Origin: Pycnococcus provasolii
Taxonomy: Eukaryota; Chlorophyta; Pseudoscourfieldiophyceae; Pseudoscourfieldiales; Pycnococcaceae
Assembly: GCA_938743325.2 (NCBI GenBank)
Contig: OW568881.1
Coordinates: 186,001 to 250,000, forward strand
Direction: 5' to 3'
Length of the DNA stretch: 64,000 nucleotides
Shown: one piece after another, positions 1-9,556 of the stretch
Numbering within the stretch: the stretch's first letter is position 1
Layout: each line of letters opens with the position of its first letter
Translations under genes and position numbers: made by a program
Notes under the pieces: generated by a model
Told to the model about the DNA's origin: nothing
The model's input: only the letters and a program-made list of their open reading frames with translations
Databases searched by the model: none

Positions 1-1242
1 AGACTTCTCTCAAAGGGATGGCAAAGCGTCACCATCCAAGAAGCACGACCAAACCCCGCTTTACAAGACACGACGAAGTCCGCGAGGCAGTGGTCCCTAG
101 GACTCAACGTACGCGGACGTACCGCCATCAAAAGCACAAACCAAAAAGTCTGGGAAGAGGTCAAAAACGCCGGGCTGCTCTCCGACCAGTTCTTCGTCGT
201 CGCAACAAAAAAACTCAAGCTGCAAATCAGAGAGTCAACACCAGGCTCGGAACCGAGCCTCCTGCTCAATCGACAGGTGCTGTGCAACGCACTTCTCGCC
301 ACACTCGAAGACAAGTACGGCTCCACTGGCAGGATCAAACTCGTCTGGGATGCGCCGCTCACCGCGGAAAGCGCATTAGACATCAGCACAGGCTCAATAG
401 ACGGCGAAACGTACGACGTCATCGTCGGTGCGGATGGCGCGAACAGTGCCGTGCGACGCCTTGTTCAAGCGAACGACGCCACATTTGACTGCGAGACGGA
501 AATTCTACCCGGTGCAGTTCGTGTCCTCCACCAGAATATGCCACCGGCGCTCAACAGGAATGCCATAAACCTCCTCCTGCCAACTGGTGGCTCGAAAGGC
601 GACGCAGAGGCTGCGAAGGACATTGGCGGACTCTTCATCATTCCCGCCAAGGGGGGTAAAATGTGCGCGCTCGTGAACTGGAAGGAGGCTACACCGCCTG
701 CATCGGTGCTGGAGGCTTCTCCAGAGGCGATGCTCCATGGCCTTCACGCTCGCTTTCCTCAGCTCGAAAATGGCCTTGAGCTGGAGGCCATTCGCGCGTT
801 TTTGGACGGACGTGACACGCGCCCGTCCGTAGTGCGGTGCTCAAAATACGCATCCGGACGCGTTGCTCTCCTCGGAGATGCCGCGCACTCCACCGGAGGT
901 ACACTTGGCCAGGGCGCCAACTCCGCGCTCGAGGATGCCGCTGCCCTTGCCGACGCACTCATCGACGAGGTGGAGAAAGGAAGCGACGCCGACTACACCG
1001 ATGCTCTCCACAGATATTCATCCGTGCGTGAGCCAGAAGGCTCGGCACTTGCTGAGCTCGTCGGCGTGCGCAAGGCGAGCGATGTTCGGCGCGGCGGTGT
1101 GGGTCGTATTGCGAAGAGCGTCGGTCGATTCTTTCTTTCTCGCATACGACCCAATGATCCGAAGTACTTCAGCATGCAGACGCGCATGTCGCAGACGACG
1201 GATAGCTTTGTGTCTATTTTGGAAAAGGAGAGGTTAGATTGA
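1..1242 (+). CDS. FAD-dependent monooxygenase (class A flavoprotein), 3' part
   Basis: The frame is open from base 1 to the TGA at 1240-1242, so the gene starts upstream of the window and the N-terminal GxGxxG nucleotide-binding segment is missing. Two class A flavoprotein monooxygenase signatures are visible: the DG motif VIVGADGANSAVRRL (about 418-465) and the GD motif GRVALLGDAAHSTGG (about 859-903), which contacts the FAD ribityl/pyrophosphate. The upstream stretch GLNVRGRTAIK resembles the segment after the FAD-binding motif in kynurenine 3-monooxygenase-like enzymes. Such enzymes use NAD(P)H and O2 to hydroxylate small aromatic or cyclic substrates. The substrate cannot be named from this part. 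A dispersed repeat starts 11 bp after the stop codon. Confidence 0.8.
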   Translation, partial: RLLSKGWQSVTIQEARPNPALQDTTKSARQWSLGLNVRGRTAIKSTNQKVWEEVKNAGLLSDQFFVVATKKLKLQIRESTPGSEPSLLLNRQVLCNALLATLEDKYGSTGRIKLVWDAPLTAESALDISTGSIDGETYDVIVGADGANSAVRRLVQANDATFDCETEILPGAVRVLHQNMPPALNRNAINLLLPTGGSKGDAEAAKDIGGLFIIPAKGGKMCALVNWKEATPPASVLEASPEAMLHGLHARFPQLENGLELEAIRAFLDGRDTRPSVVRCSKYASGRVALLGDAAHSTGGTLGQGANSALEDAAALADALIDEVEKGSDADYTDALHRYSSVREPEGSALAELVGVRKASDVRRGGVGRIAKSVGRFFLSRIRPNDPKYFSMQTRMSQTTDSFVSILEKERLD

Positions 1243-1253
1243 GGCTGAGACCG

Positions 1254-1500
1254 CTCATTCAGTAATGGAGTGTACTTTACTTGGTCTATCGTAGCGGTCG
1301 TCCATTCACACCATTCACGTTCACCATTCAGCAGCGCGTTCTCGCTCCACTCGCACTTGTTGTCACTGTTGTCGTCACCATCGCCACCAACCGTGCATCA
1401 ACACGATGACTCAAGGGTCACATTTTACCACCTACCGCTAGAGCACTTGGCTAAAGGAGTTCAACTTGTGGGAAAAGGAGCTGTCTTGGAGTTGAGGCTT
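1254..1500 (+). repeat. Dispersed 3'-flanking repeat, copy A
   Basis: It begins CTCATTCAGTAATGGA at 1254, 11 bp after the monooxygenase stop. It then shares blocks with copy C (23799): TCCATTCACA, TTCACCATTCAG, CAGCGCGTT and a run of about 70 bp reading CACTTGTTGTC..GTTGTCGTC..CGCCACCAACCGTGCAT..CAACAYGATGACT. Copy A lacks the central 90 bp or so that copy C has. The right boundary is uncertain. This repeat accounts for most of the gap 1243-1556; no gene is seen in that gap. Confidence 0.65.
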
Positions 1501-1556
1501 GCAATTTAAAAAAACAAAAAAACAAAGTGTTGTTCCATTCTGGTCAAAATTTTACT

Positions 1557-3806
1557 CTATGTCACGTTGCTGGTCATTAGCCATCGAAGGAAACGAGGGT
1601 GCTTCTTTTTCGAGGAATGTCCCTTCTTCCTTCGTCGAAATAATCCACAAAACACACCCTTCGGCTCTTCAGCCTCTTCGCGCGAGACGTTAGACAACGT
1701 TGCGGGCGGCGGGCGATGCTTCGATTTAGGTTGGGAGGTGGTGCCGCCGCCGCTTCCTCCTCCAAGCGTTGGAGGCGAATTCAAAAACTTCTGGGTACCA
1801 GTGGGTTCCTCCAACTTGCTGTTGTTGAGTTTCGGCGCAGCGGATTCCCAGGGCAGCGGGTTCACGGCGGGAGATTCGGCCGGTGTTTCTATGCGTTCCC
1901 AAATTTTCGTCTTGCTGGGCGTCCTGGACAGACCTTGCTCGTTCTCAGAAATCGGCTTCGGCTTGTGAACCGCAGCCTCTCCTGCCGCTGTTGTTCTCTC
2001 CGGCTTGTCAGGCATCCTCTCTGCTGTCGCTCCTCTTTTCTGCTTATCAGCCGCGAGCTGCCGCGAGCTGCCTTCGGCGACAGCAGCAGCCGCTGCAGCC
2101 TTCATTGCCTTCTCCGCAGCGCGCTTTGCAGCCTTGACTTCCTCGGCCATTGCCTCTCGGTCGCGTCGCAATGCACGCGTCTCCACATGCCATGCGCGCA
2201 GCGCCTCTCGCCGAATTCGCTGCGCTTGCTTCCTGTAAAAGCTCTCCCACCGTCTCTGCATGGCCATTCGATTCGCATTCAGTGCATCCGCAGACGGTCT
2301 TCGGTCATGACTTGACGGTGGACTTGACGGCCGTTTCTGCATTGCCGTTTGCTTGGCATTGGCCGCATTTGCAGACGTTCTTCGTTCCATCACAGATGGA
2401 CTTGCCGTGGAGCTTGCAGGACTCTTCAGTGGCGATGGCGATGGCGATGGCGATGGCGATGGCGATGGCGATGTGGTCTTCTGTTGAAATCTGGATGGCG
2501 ACGTGGCTGGCGACGGCGACGGCGAGCGGCGTGCGCCGCCTTTGGAGATGGAGTGCTTCGGTGACGGCAGACTCTTGACGAGAGCGCCAGGGTAAAAGAC
2601 GTCGCCCGTGTACGTGACAAATCCGCGCTCACGCAGTGCTGCGACGATGGAGGCGTCAAATGACGTGGTGGCGGACGCGCCAACGTCTCCTCGGCTGTGT
2701 GCGTCCGTGATCATAGGCACGTGGCGCGTGCACCCAATCGCGGTTACGCATCCCACCACCGCAAGCGCCTGCTCCGCGTTGGCGATGGCGGCAACAAGCG
2801 ACGCCGTGTCCGACGGCAGGCATCCGAGGCTGTGCAGAACGCCCCGTCCGTGGCCACTCGTGCCGTGTCCCGGACTGCCTTTGTTGGGTGACCCCGCGCC
2901 ACCATCCTCGACACTGCCTCCGTCTGACTTGGAAAGCGTAACACAGGCGCGCACCTCGTCAGTTGCCTTGTCGTATGCGACGAACGTGACCGCGGCAGCT
3001 CCGTCCGCTCGCGCCTGCGCCACCATGATGCTTTCCGTGCGTTCCTTAACTCGGAGCACGATTCTCAAGTACCCAAGAAACGCGTAGACGATTCCGACGA
3101 TGCCTGCGAGAGACATCTGCCTTAACTTGCTGTCGACGTACGACATGATAAGAAGTGCGAGTGCTAACGCCACCTGCAGGTGCGTTGCACGCCACCGCGA
3201 TCTCGCTTCCACGCGCAGGCTTGCCGCGGCGAATTTCTCTCGCGCGCGCAGCACGTGCGTCCACGAGCACGTCAGTCCCTCTTTCGTTTGAGCGACGACG
3301 TTGGGCGGTACGGCGTTGGTTCCCTTGACGGGGTGCATGAACGCCAGGAGCATGTACCCTTCGTCGGACGTGTATCGTCTGTGTGCAACGGCCGCACCAA
3401 CGTCTTTTCTAGAAACCTCCTTAGACGCTGCCGCTGCACCGTTGCCTTGGTGCTGGCTGACTAAGGTTAGGGATTCGCTTTTGAAGGCCGCTTGTATCCA
3501 CGCGGTGAGTGCGTTGAATGTCGCGAGACGGCTTTGGTGTCTCGCGCCAGCACTAAAAGAGCTAGGCGAGACACTACTAGGTCCACCACCATTACCACCA
3601 CCACCACCCGAGGACGATGGCGACGACGTGACCATGGCGGACGGCGACGACATGTATGCCCGCTCGTGGGATCGCAAAAAGGTTAACAACTTGTGCTTGT
3701 CAGCTTGTGGGGTGGAACGAGGAGCTCCTCCGCCTTGAAGAAGATGTTTACAGTACATACCACCACCAGGAACCAGCAAGTTGTGTGTATAGGATAGTTG
3801 GTACAT
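1557..3806 (-). CDS. Two-TM protein of unknown function with SP-repeat and basic coiled-coil tail
   Basis: I do not recognise this protein. The longest ATG start is 3806; 3758 and 3653 (MSSPSAMV) are alternatives, and 3653 is attractive because the earlier residues look like translated leader. From N to C it has: a Ser/Gly-rich leader; a folded region of about 110 residues; two adjacent hydrophobic segments (LQVALALALLIMSYV and MSLAGIVGIVYAFLGYL, coding near 3070-3190) forming a likely membrane hairpin; a second folded part with LVAAIANAEQALAVVGCVTAIG; a (SP)n tract encoded by the GGCGAT microsatellite at 2432-2472; a Lys/Arg/Ala-rich helix; and a Lys-rich C-terminus. It converges on the monooxygenase and is followed downstream by T-rich sequence. 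One exon and good codon structure suggest a real gene; the function is open. Confidence 0.6.
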   Translation of the reverse strand: MYQLSYTHNLLVPGGGMYCKHLLQGGGAPRSTPQADKHKLLTFLRSHERAYMSSPSAMVTSSPSSSGGGGGNGGGPSSVSPSSFSAGARHQSRLATFNALTAWIQAAFKSESLTLVSQHQGNGAAAASKEVSRKDVGAAVAHRRYTSDEGYMLLAFMHPVKGTNAVPPNVVAQTKEGLTCSWTHVLRAREKFAAASLRVEARSRWRATHLQVALALALLIMSYVDSKLRQMSLAGIVGIVYAFLGYLRIVLRVKERTESIMVAQARADGAAAVTFVAYDKATDEVRACVTLSKSDGGSVEDGGAGSPNKGSPGHGTSGHGRGVLHSLGCLPSDTASLVAAIANAEQALAVVGCVTAIGCTRHVPMITDAHSRGDVGASATTSFDASIVAALRERGFVTYTGDVFYPGALVKSLPSPKHSISKGGARRSPSPSPATSPSRFQQKTTSPSPSPSPSPSPSPLKSPASSTASPSVMERRTSANAANAKQTAMQKRPSSPPSSHDRRPSADALNANRMAMQRRWESFYRKQAQRIRREALRAWHVETRALRRDREAMAEEVKAAKRAAEKAMKAAAAAAVAEGSSRQLAADKQKRGATAERMPDKPERTTAAGEAAVHKPKPISENEQGLSRTPSKTKIWERIETPAESPAVNPLPWESAAPKLNNSKLEEPTGTQKFLNSPPTLGGGSGGGTTSQPKSKHRPPPATLSNVSREEAEEPKGVFCGLFRRRKKGHSSKKKHPRFLRWLMTSNVT

Positions 3807-3965
3807 ACACCTCAAAACAGACCAGGCTCAACAACGTGTGTCCATGGAAGGAAGGCGCAATTCATGAATTCATGCGAAGAACAGGCTGACAGGAATGCAT
3901 TGGAGAACGTGAACTCGTGTAGTGGTGAAGGTCTCGTTGTAAATAAGTGTACCAACAGTATATAG

Positions 3966-4907
3966 TTACTCCGCTCGGCGCACGTCCGCCGTCAAGAAGC
4001 TCGTGCACAGCTGCGCAAGCCACGCCTGGCACGCGGGAGCCTCAGAGCAAGAAGCGAGCTGGTGGCGCAGCAAGTCCGACTTCTCCGAGTCCGTTTCGCC
4101 TGGCATCGCACCGGGAAGGCGCCGCTTGTCCGTCAAACTCGTGTGGCACGCAAGCATCGTCGCCTCGTCAAACTCCGGGTCTGTTGTTCACGTGAATGTT
4201 CCAAAACGACAAAGATGGGAGGTTAGTTTCTTGCTTGCTAGCAAAACAAAAAGACGAATTCACGTACGGCCTTGCAACGTGAGGAAGCGACCTTGCTTCG
4301 CATCGAACAAACCTTCGCACGGGCTGACGTCGGTGCCGCCCATATTCTCAAGCTCTAAACCATTCAGCGCACTCGGCTTCACGTGGTCGCCGTGCACGTA
4401 GAACATGTCGATGCTTCCAGACGGTGGCGGTGGTACGTCGTAGAGCTGCTCGGCGATTTGCACGAATCGCTCGTCTGGTTGAAATCGGTACGTTCCAAAT
4501 TCGAACCCCGCGGCGTTCACCTCGACCGTTCCGTCGCCTCCTAGTGCGTCAGCAATCACCTGGTGTCCAAAGCACACGCCGAGAACGCGCGCATCTTTTC
4601 GTCTTGCTTCGCGTACCCACGTTTTGAGGATGTTGATCCACTCGTCGGTTTCGTAGCTGCCGTACCTGGACCCTGTGATTGCATATGCGTCGTAATTACC
4701 GTCAAGGGAAGGAAGCTTGCCTGCCTCCGCTTGGTATTCGGTCACGTTCACTTTGGCGTTGACGCCTCCGTCGTCTCTGTCCGCAGCGGCCGCCCTGTCG
4801 AACATGTCCGAGAAGAGCGGCGTGAATGGCACGGCACCTGGGCAGTTGATGACAGCGACGCGCGCCTCGACAAGATGTCTCGAAGATTTATCTAAATCTC
4901 CACTCAT
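3966..4907 (-). CDS. Class I glutamine amidotransferase (GMP synthase-like GATase), two exons
   Basis: Exon 1 is 4907-4268 and exon 2 is 4180-3966, with an 87-bp GT-AG intron at 4267-4181. The splice is phase 1 and splits the codon of the catalytic histidine, giving TLQGHPEFDEA. The product is 284 residues. The triad is visible: nucleophile Cys in VLGVCFGHQVIADALGG, and His-Glu in GHPEF. AYAITGSRYGSYE is typical of the YfeJ/Arabidopsis GGP1-like 'GMP synthase-glutamine amidotransferase domain' proteins, some of which are gamma-glutamyl peptidases acting on glutathione conjugates. No synthetase domain follows, so the protein is stand-alone. An in-frame ATG at 5078 would add 57 Arg/Ser/Pro-rich residues, either a plastid or mitochondrial targeting peptide or leader. 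It lies head-to-head with the gene at 5330. Confidence 0.85.
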
Positions 4908-5167
4908 TTGAGATTCCGGGAAAGCAGACAAAAAAGAGTATGATAAATTTTTTGGAGATGGACGCCTTCTTGGAAACCTGCCAGTTGGAGTTGGAGTTGG
5001 AGTCTGAGGTGAACGTGAATGGGAATGTCTGACTCTAGGACTGCAATAATGAGGCTGAAGTCTTGAGGGCATGAACATGTGCCGACTGAATGAGCTCGCG
5101 TGATTATATTGTGATTGGGAAAAACGATTTCTAACACGTCGCCGGGGTAATAATAAGGGCGAACAGG

Positions 5168-5232
5168 CGCACCCCTAACCCCGAATGGAATATGCAATTG
5201 CATTGAATTGCACTGCAATTCGGGGTTTTAAA
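5168..5232. repeat. Telomere-like motif and palindrome in a divergent promoter region
   Basis: ACCCCTAACCCCGAAT (about 5170-5184) is followed by ATTCGGGGTT (5218-5227), so AACCCCGAAT and its inverse flank an A/T-rich core with repeated TGCAATT. It sits between the head-to-head amidotransferase and propeller-like genes. Just downstream (about 5240-5265) is another small G+C palindrome, CTTCGCCGCCGCGGCG. Confidence 0.45.
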
Positions 5233-5329
5233 ATTCTGGTCTTCGCCGCCGCGGCGCCGCCGAAGATCTCAGGCGCCGCCATACCGTATCTCTCTCAAGG
5301 TTTCATTTTTTCTTTTTTTGTTCTTTTGC

Positions 5330-7117
5330 ATGCCCATCTCCACCACAACATCAAAGGATCAGGTTGAGAGTTCTAATTCTAGTTCAGGTGGTTCAGGATT
5401 CTCGTTCATGCGTCTCTTTCGTACTCTCGTTTGCTGCCCCTGTTCCTTGTTTGGACATTCAACGCAACGCATCGACACCTCGAAAGGTAGGCAGGCACAG
5501 TCACGGGCAGCATTCACGGATGTCGCGACGGCAAATGGCAACGCGCACTCCACACATGCACCTTCTAAGAGAGATTCCACAAACAAGAAGAAAGCATCTT
5601 TTCTGAGAAAACGACATGCATCAAAACCTCAAGCCGCATCGGCATCGGCAGGTGCTGCTGCAAGTTCGTCGACGTCGGCTCATGCGAATGGAAAAGAGTC
5701 ACCCGGCGTTTTCCCGTCGAAACCATCCGCAGAAGCTATACGACGACGCAACCAAAGAAGCAAGTCGCGGCCCATCAGAGCCGCGCGAGACGGACCGAGC
5801 GTCTACGTCGGCGAATCGAAAGAGGAGTGCAACTGCGAGGAGTGGAATCTCCAACCGATGGGCACGCCGCACGAAAGAGACGTCACGAGCGATACGGTCG
5901 ACCTGTGGGGTCCGCACCTCTACGGAGCACGCAAGTTTCTTGGCGGTGCACCGTCCAAGGATGGAAGGTACTGCTTCGGCGTGCCGAGCCACACGGACTA
6001 CGTTCTCAGACTTGACACCGTAACAGGAGAGGTGACAAAATTTGCCGAGGGTCTGCTGCCTCAGGGACAGTTCAAGTGGCTACGAGGCATACTCGCGCCG
6101 TCAGGCGCCATCTACTGCATACCCGCGTGCGCGCCGTGCGTGCTGAAGATAATACCCGAAACGTCGGAAGTCAAGCTGTTCGGGCATGAGGCGTGCATCT
6201 ACGGCGGGTGGCAGTGGCACGGCGCCGCGCTCAGCAAGACGGACGGGAATATCTATGCGATACCAGCGAATGCGAAGCGCGTACTGCGCATCGAGCCGGA
6301 GACAGATACAGTCAGCCTGCATGGACCGGAGCTGGACGAAGGTGGCGTGAGCGCGAAGTGGTACGGCGGTATCAAAGGACGAGACGGCAGCATCTGGGGC
6401 GTGCCTTACAATGCGACGTGCTGCCTAAAAATCAAGCCAGCTTCCGCACCTGGTCTGGATGACGTGGAGGTGAAGTGCATCGGAAGTTTCCCGCGAGGTG
6501 GATACAAGTGGCACGGCGGCACCTCAGATTGCTTGACAGGTGCAATATGGGGCATACCAAGTCACGCGAGAGGCGTTCTGAAGATCCTCCCTGAGGAAGA
6601 GCGCGCCGAAATCATCGAGAACGACGACGTGTTCAGCTGGGAGAAGGACCCGGAGACTGATGATTGGGTCAACTCGCGTGATACGAGGTATAAATTTGGC
6701 GGCGCGGTTGCCGACTCGAGTGGGACCGTATGGTGCATCCCCTCAGACGTCGACTTTGTGCTGAAGGTGAAGCCTGGCATCGATGGCAAGCCAGACAGGC
6801 TGTTTCGCATCGGTAAGGTAGACCACTACAAGAACAAGTACCAGGGTGGCGTTCTCGTTCCCGGCGGCGGTGACAACGGTGGCGACGCCGTGTTTTGCAT
6901 TCCGTGCGATGCAACGGACGTTCTGAAGATCAACTGTGAGACCGATCGGCTGGAGGCGATTGGATATTTGCCTGGCAACTTGAAGAAGTTTCAGGGTGCG
7001 TACTATGCCCCGGACGGTACGATCTGGGGCTTGCCTGAGAGTGCGAGGCACATTCTTCGCATTCGACCGCACGCATCCTCCCGTGAGGCTGGCACTTTCG
7101 AATTCATCAAAAAGTGA
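5330..7117 (+). CDS. Propeller-like protein with eight IWGIP-type repeats
   Basis: It has 595 residues from the first ATG in frame (5330). About 150 low-complexity residues (Ser, Lys, Ala; an early hydrophobic/Cys segment MRLFRTLVCCPCSLF) precede eight repeats of 45-60 residues. Each repeat carries a core of the form G-x-I-(W/Y)-x-(I/V)-P-x-x-A-x-x-V-L-(K/R)-I-x-P, for example IYAIPANAKRVLRIEPET and IWGIPSHARGVLKILPEE. Most repeats are preceded by a KWHGG/KWYGG-type turn. Repeat number and spacing fit a seven- or eight-bladed beta-propeller, which I infer and cannot prove. No catalytic motif is seen. The N-terminus could anchor or target the protein. TGTAA at 7134-7138 is a plausible poly(A) signal. 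I do not know a named family with this exact core. Confidence 0.75.
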   Translation: MPISTTTSKDQVESSNSSSGGSGFSFMRLFRTLVCCPCSLFGHSTQRIDTSKGRQAQSRAAFTDVATANGNAHSTHAPSKRDSTNKKKASFLRKRHASKPQAASASAGAAASSSTSAHANGKESPGVFPSKPSAEAIRRRNQRSKSRPIRAARDGPSVYVGESKEECNCEEWNLQPMGTPHERDVTSDTVDLWGPHLYGARKFLGGAPSKDGRYCFGVPSHTDYVLRLDTVTGEVTKFAEGLLPQGQFKWLRGILAPSGAIYCIPACAPCVLKIIPETSEVKLFGHEACIYGGWQWHGAALSKTDGNIYAIPANAKRVLRIEPETDTVSLHGPELDEGGVSAKWYGGIKGRDGSIWGVPYNATCCLKIKPASAPGLDDVEVKCIGSFPRGGYKWHGGTSDCLTGAIWGIPSHARGVLKILPEEERAEIIENDDVFSWEKDPETDDWVNSRDTRYKFGGAVADSSGTVWCIPSDVDFVLKVKPGIDGKPDRLFRIGKVDHYKNKYQGGVLVPGGGDNGGDAVFCIPCDATDVLKINCETDRLEAIGYLPGNLKKFQGAYYAPDGTIWGLPESARHILRIRPHASSREAGTFEFIKK

Positions 7118-7963
7118 TCAGGAGGTGAGGCAATGTAAAGTTATATTTTATATCTACCGCCTCCGCCTGCCCGCCACACACACGTTTTCATTGTTGATTG
7201 TTTACTATGATACTACCATGTTGTTTGGGCCTTTGGGGAGAGGCCAATGATGTCCCAATGGGCCATCGCGTGCACGTGTGGGCTGGTAGCACGCTCCCTG
7301 TCGCGCGACCGCACGCCTCGACGACTTCTTTGCTTGGGACCAGGAAGACCTTCTTCTTCCATGCCGTCGATAGCACACCCTTGCCAATCGTTCCGCTGAC
7401 GATATGGCGGGTGTTCTCTGCGAGTTGGCGATGCCTCTCCGCTTCTCAAGAACATGTCCCGCACCGCGCGTTGCGCACCACGCCTAACGCTTCCGTCTTC
7501 GGCGGAGCACAACAACAAGCAGACGAGCAACTTGACGTCCGCGGGGGGCGGCGCCGCGGCGGGCCGGCGACGAATTGAAATCTCGCGATCCGGAATACAC
7601 CGCCCGGAGTAACATAAGAGGCACGCGAGGCAACGCCGCCATTATTCTAAAACGAGACAAAATCACATGTAATTCTTCTTACAGAGAGGCGTGCCCGAGC
7701 GGGATCCCACTTCATCCCAAAAGTCCTTTTTAGCACCCCTCCCTAAAAGCTCGACAAGACCTTGTGCTCTGTCCACGGACCACGGCGGATCCCCAAAAGC
7801 GGCGCATTCGGTCCAAGGCGCATCAGGCGGAGATTCGCGCCACGGCCCCGCAGTTTGTTCCCGACAAAACCAACTCAAAATTTCGCAAGAATTTCGCCAA
7901 GAAGTTTCGCCCAACCCACTCACCGACGCCTAGCTGCTGGGTGCTGCTCGGCGTGCTTGCTCG
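7118..7963. other. Intergenic region with a possible unassigned minus-strand coding remnant
   Basis: This 846-bp stretch separates the propeller-like gene from the ATX-like gene. After the poly(A) region no convincing gene is seen. A minus-strand open frame from about 7436 to 7188 reads RHIVSGTIGKG, then STAWKKKVFLVPSKEVVEACGR, with codons ending mostly in G/C. That is more protein-like than chance, but it has no good start (a TGA lies just upstream in frame) and no recognised domain. It could be an exon of a small spliced gene or a remnant. The 7550-7570 part is G+C rich with a CGCCGCGGCG palindrome. Confidence 0.3.
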
Positions 7964-9448
7964 ATGGCGCCGAAGGGTGGAGGCGCCCGTAAGAAGGAGG
8001 GCGGTGGTGGCGGTCGACGCAACATGGACATACGTTCGTTCCTGAAGGCAAGTCACAGCCAGGGTGGCGCAGGTGAGGGGCCATCACACGCGTCGTCGCC
8101 CCAGGGTGTTACGCGTAAAAAGGTGGCGTCGCTCGCAGAAGTGCACAAGATGGCAGAACCCGCACCACCCGTGCGGGACCCAGATAGTGAATGGCGGAAA
8201 GAAGTGCCAAGGTCGTCAGATAAACAGGCGACGGCGGCGAAGCGAACGACGCCTGCAAAGCGCCCTATCGCAGACGTGCACAAAACGTCACCAGACAAAG
8301 AGAACAAGGCGGCGAAGCGAACGACGCCTGCAAAGCGCCCTATCGCAGACGTGCTCAAAACGTCACCAAAGGCACCCTCGTTGGCGAAAGACAAAAAACA
8401 GGAGACTGCAAAAACGAACCTGCCGGCGGCATCACCACCTTCAGCGCAGACGACAAAGCTATCGACACATCAGCAGCAACAGCAGCAGCAACAGCAGCAG
8501 CAACTACCACCAGCACCACCACAACAACAACCGCAAGCACCACCACCACAACAACAACCGCGCGTTGTCGCTGATGAATCTCCCGCTGTCGCCGACGCTG
8601 TTATGACTTCCAATCAAAACACAGAACAAGATGAAAAGGCTGCTGCTGAGGAGGAGGTTGAGGATCCAGCCGACGCGCTCGAGGCAGCGTTAAGGGGCTA
8701 CGACCCTCAGAAGTGCACCAGCTTTACCGAAGTACCAGCATCCGAAGTGTCGCCGCGGCGTGCTGTTGGCAAGCGCGTGCAGGTTATTTTCGACGAAAAC
8801 CTTGACAGCGAGGCTTGGTACGGTGGTACCGTGACTTCGCACGACGACGAGACGGGGATGACAACCTTTCAGTACGACGATGGTGAACGCGAGACAGTCG
8901 CACTTTCGGAGCTTCGTGTGCGGTACAACCTCGCGCCTTCGGAAAGTCTCGCCGACGCCATGGACGCTGAGGACGGCGCACTAGCTTACGCCCCATGGTG
9001 CACAGAACCGCTGCGAATCGGCGTTGGCGAGGTGGTGTGGCAAACGATTCGCGGCTACCCCACGTGGCCAGCGCGTGTCGTCGCCCCCGCGGACGCGCTC
9101 ACGTTTGACGTCGACCACGTCACGAAGCTGGCGGAGGCTGCCCTTGACTCGCTTGACTGTTTTCGCGAGGGCAAGGCACCCTCGCCGTTCCCGCTGCTCG
9201 TTCAATTTTTCGGGACGCACGACTGGGGCATCGTCAGGAGCGCCAAGGAGCTGCTGGACACGAGGACGTGCGTCGAGGAGAAGAGTTTGCACAGGCCGAA
9301 AGCGGCTAAGGGCAAGAAGGGAGGCAAGCCGAAGCGCACGGGCGGCGCGCCTTTTGAGAACGCCATCAAGGTACGTCGTACACGTCGTTGCGTGTTTTTT
9401 GTTTGTGTGACGCTGCAAGGGGGGAGGGGGAATTTGCCTGCTTTGCCT

Positions 9449-9480
<32 letters not shown>

Positions 9481-9511
9481 CGAAGCAGGCCCGATTTTCT
9501 GGCCTGCTTCG

Positions 9512-9556
<45 letters not shown>

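Noticed and set aside
7686-7715. GTGCCCGAGCGGGATCC resembles the D-arm region of a tRNA-Ser/Leu
   Set aside because: No T-arm or acceptor pairing follows at the right distance.
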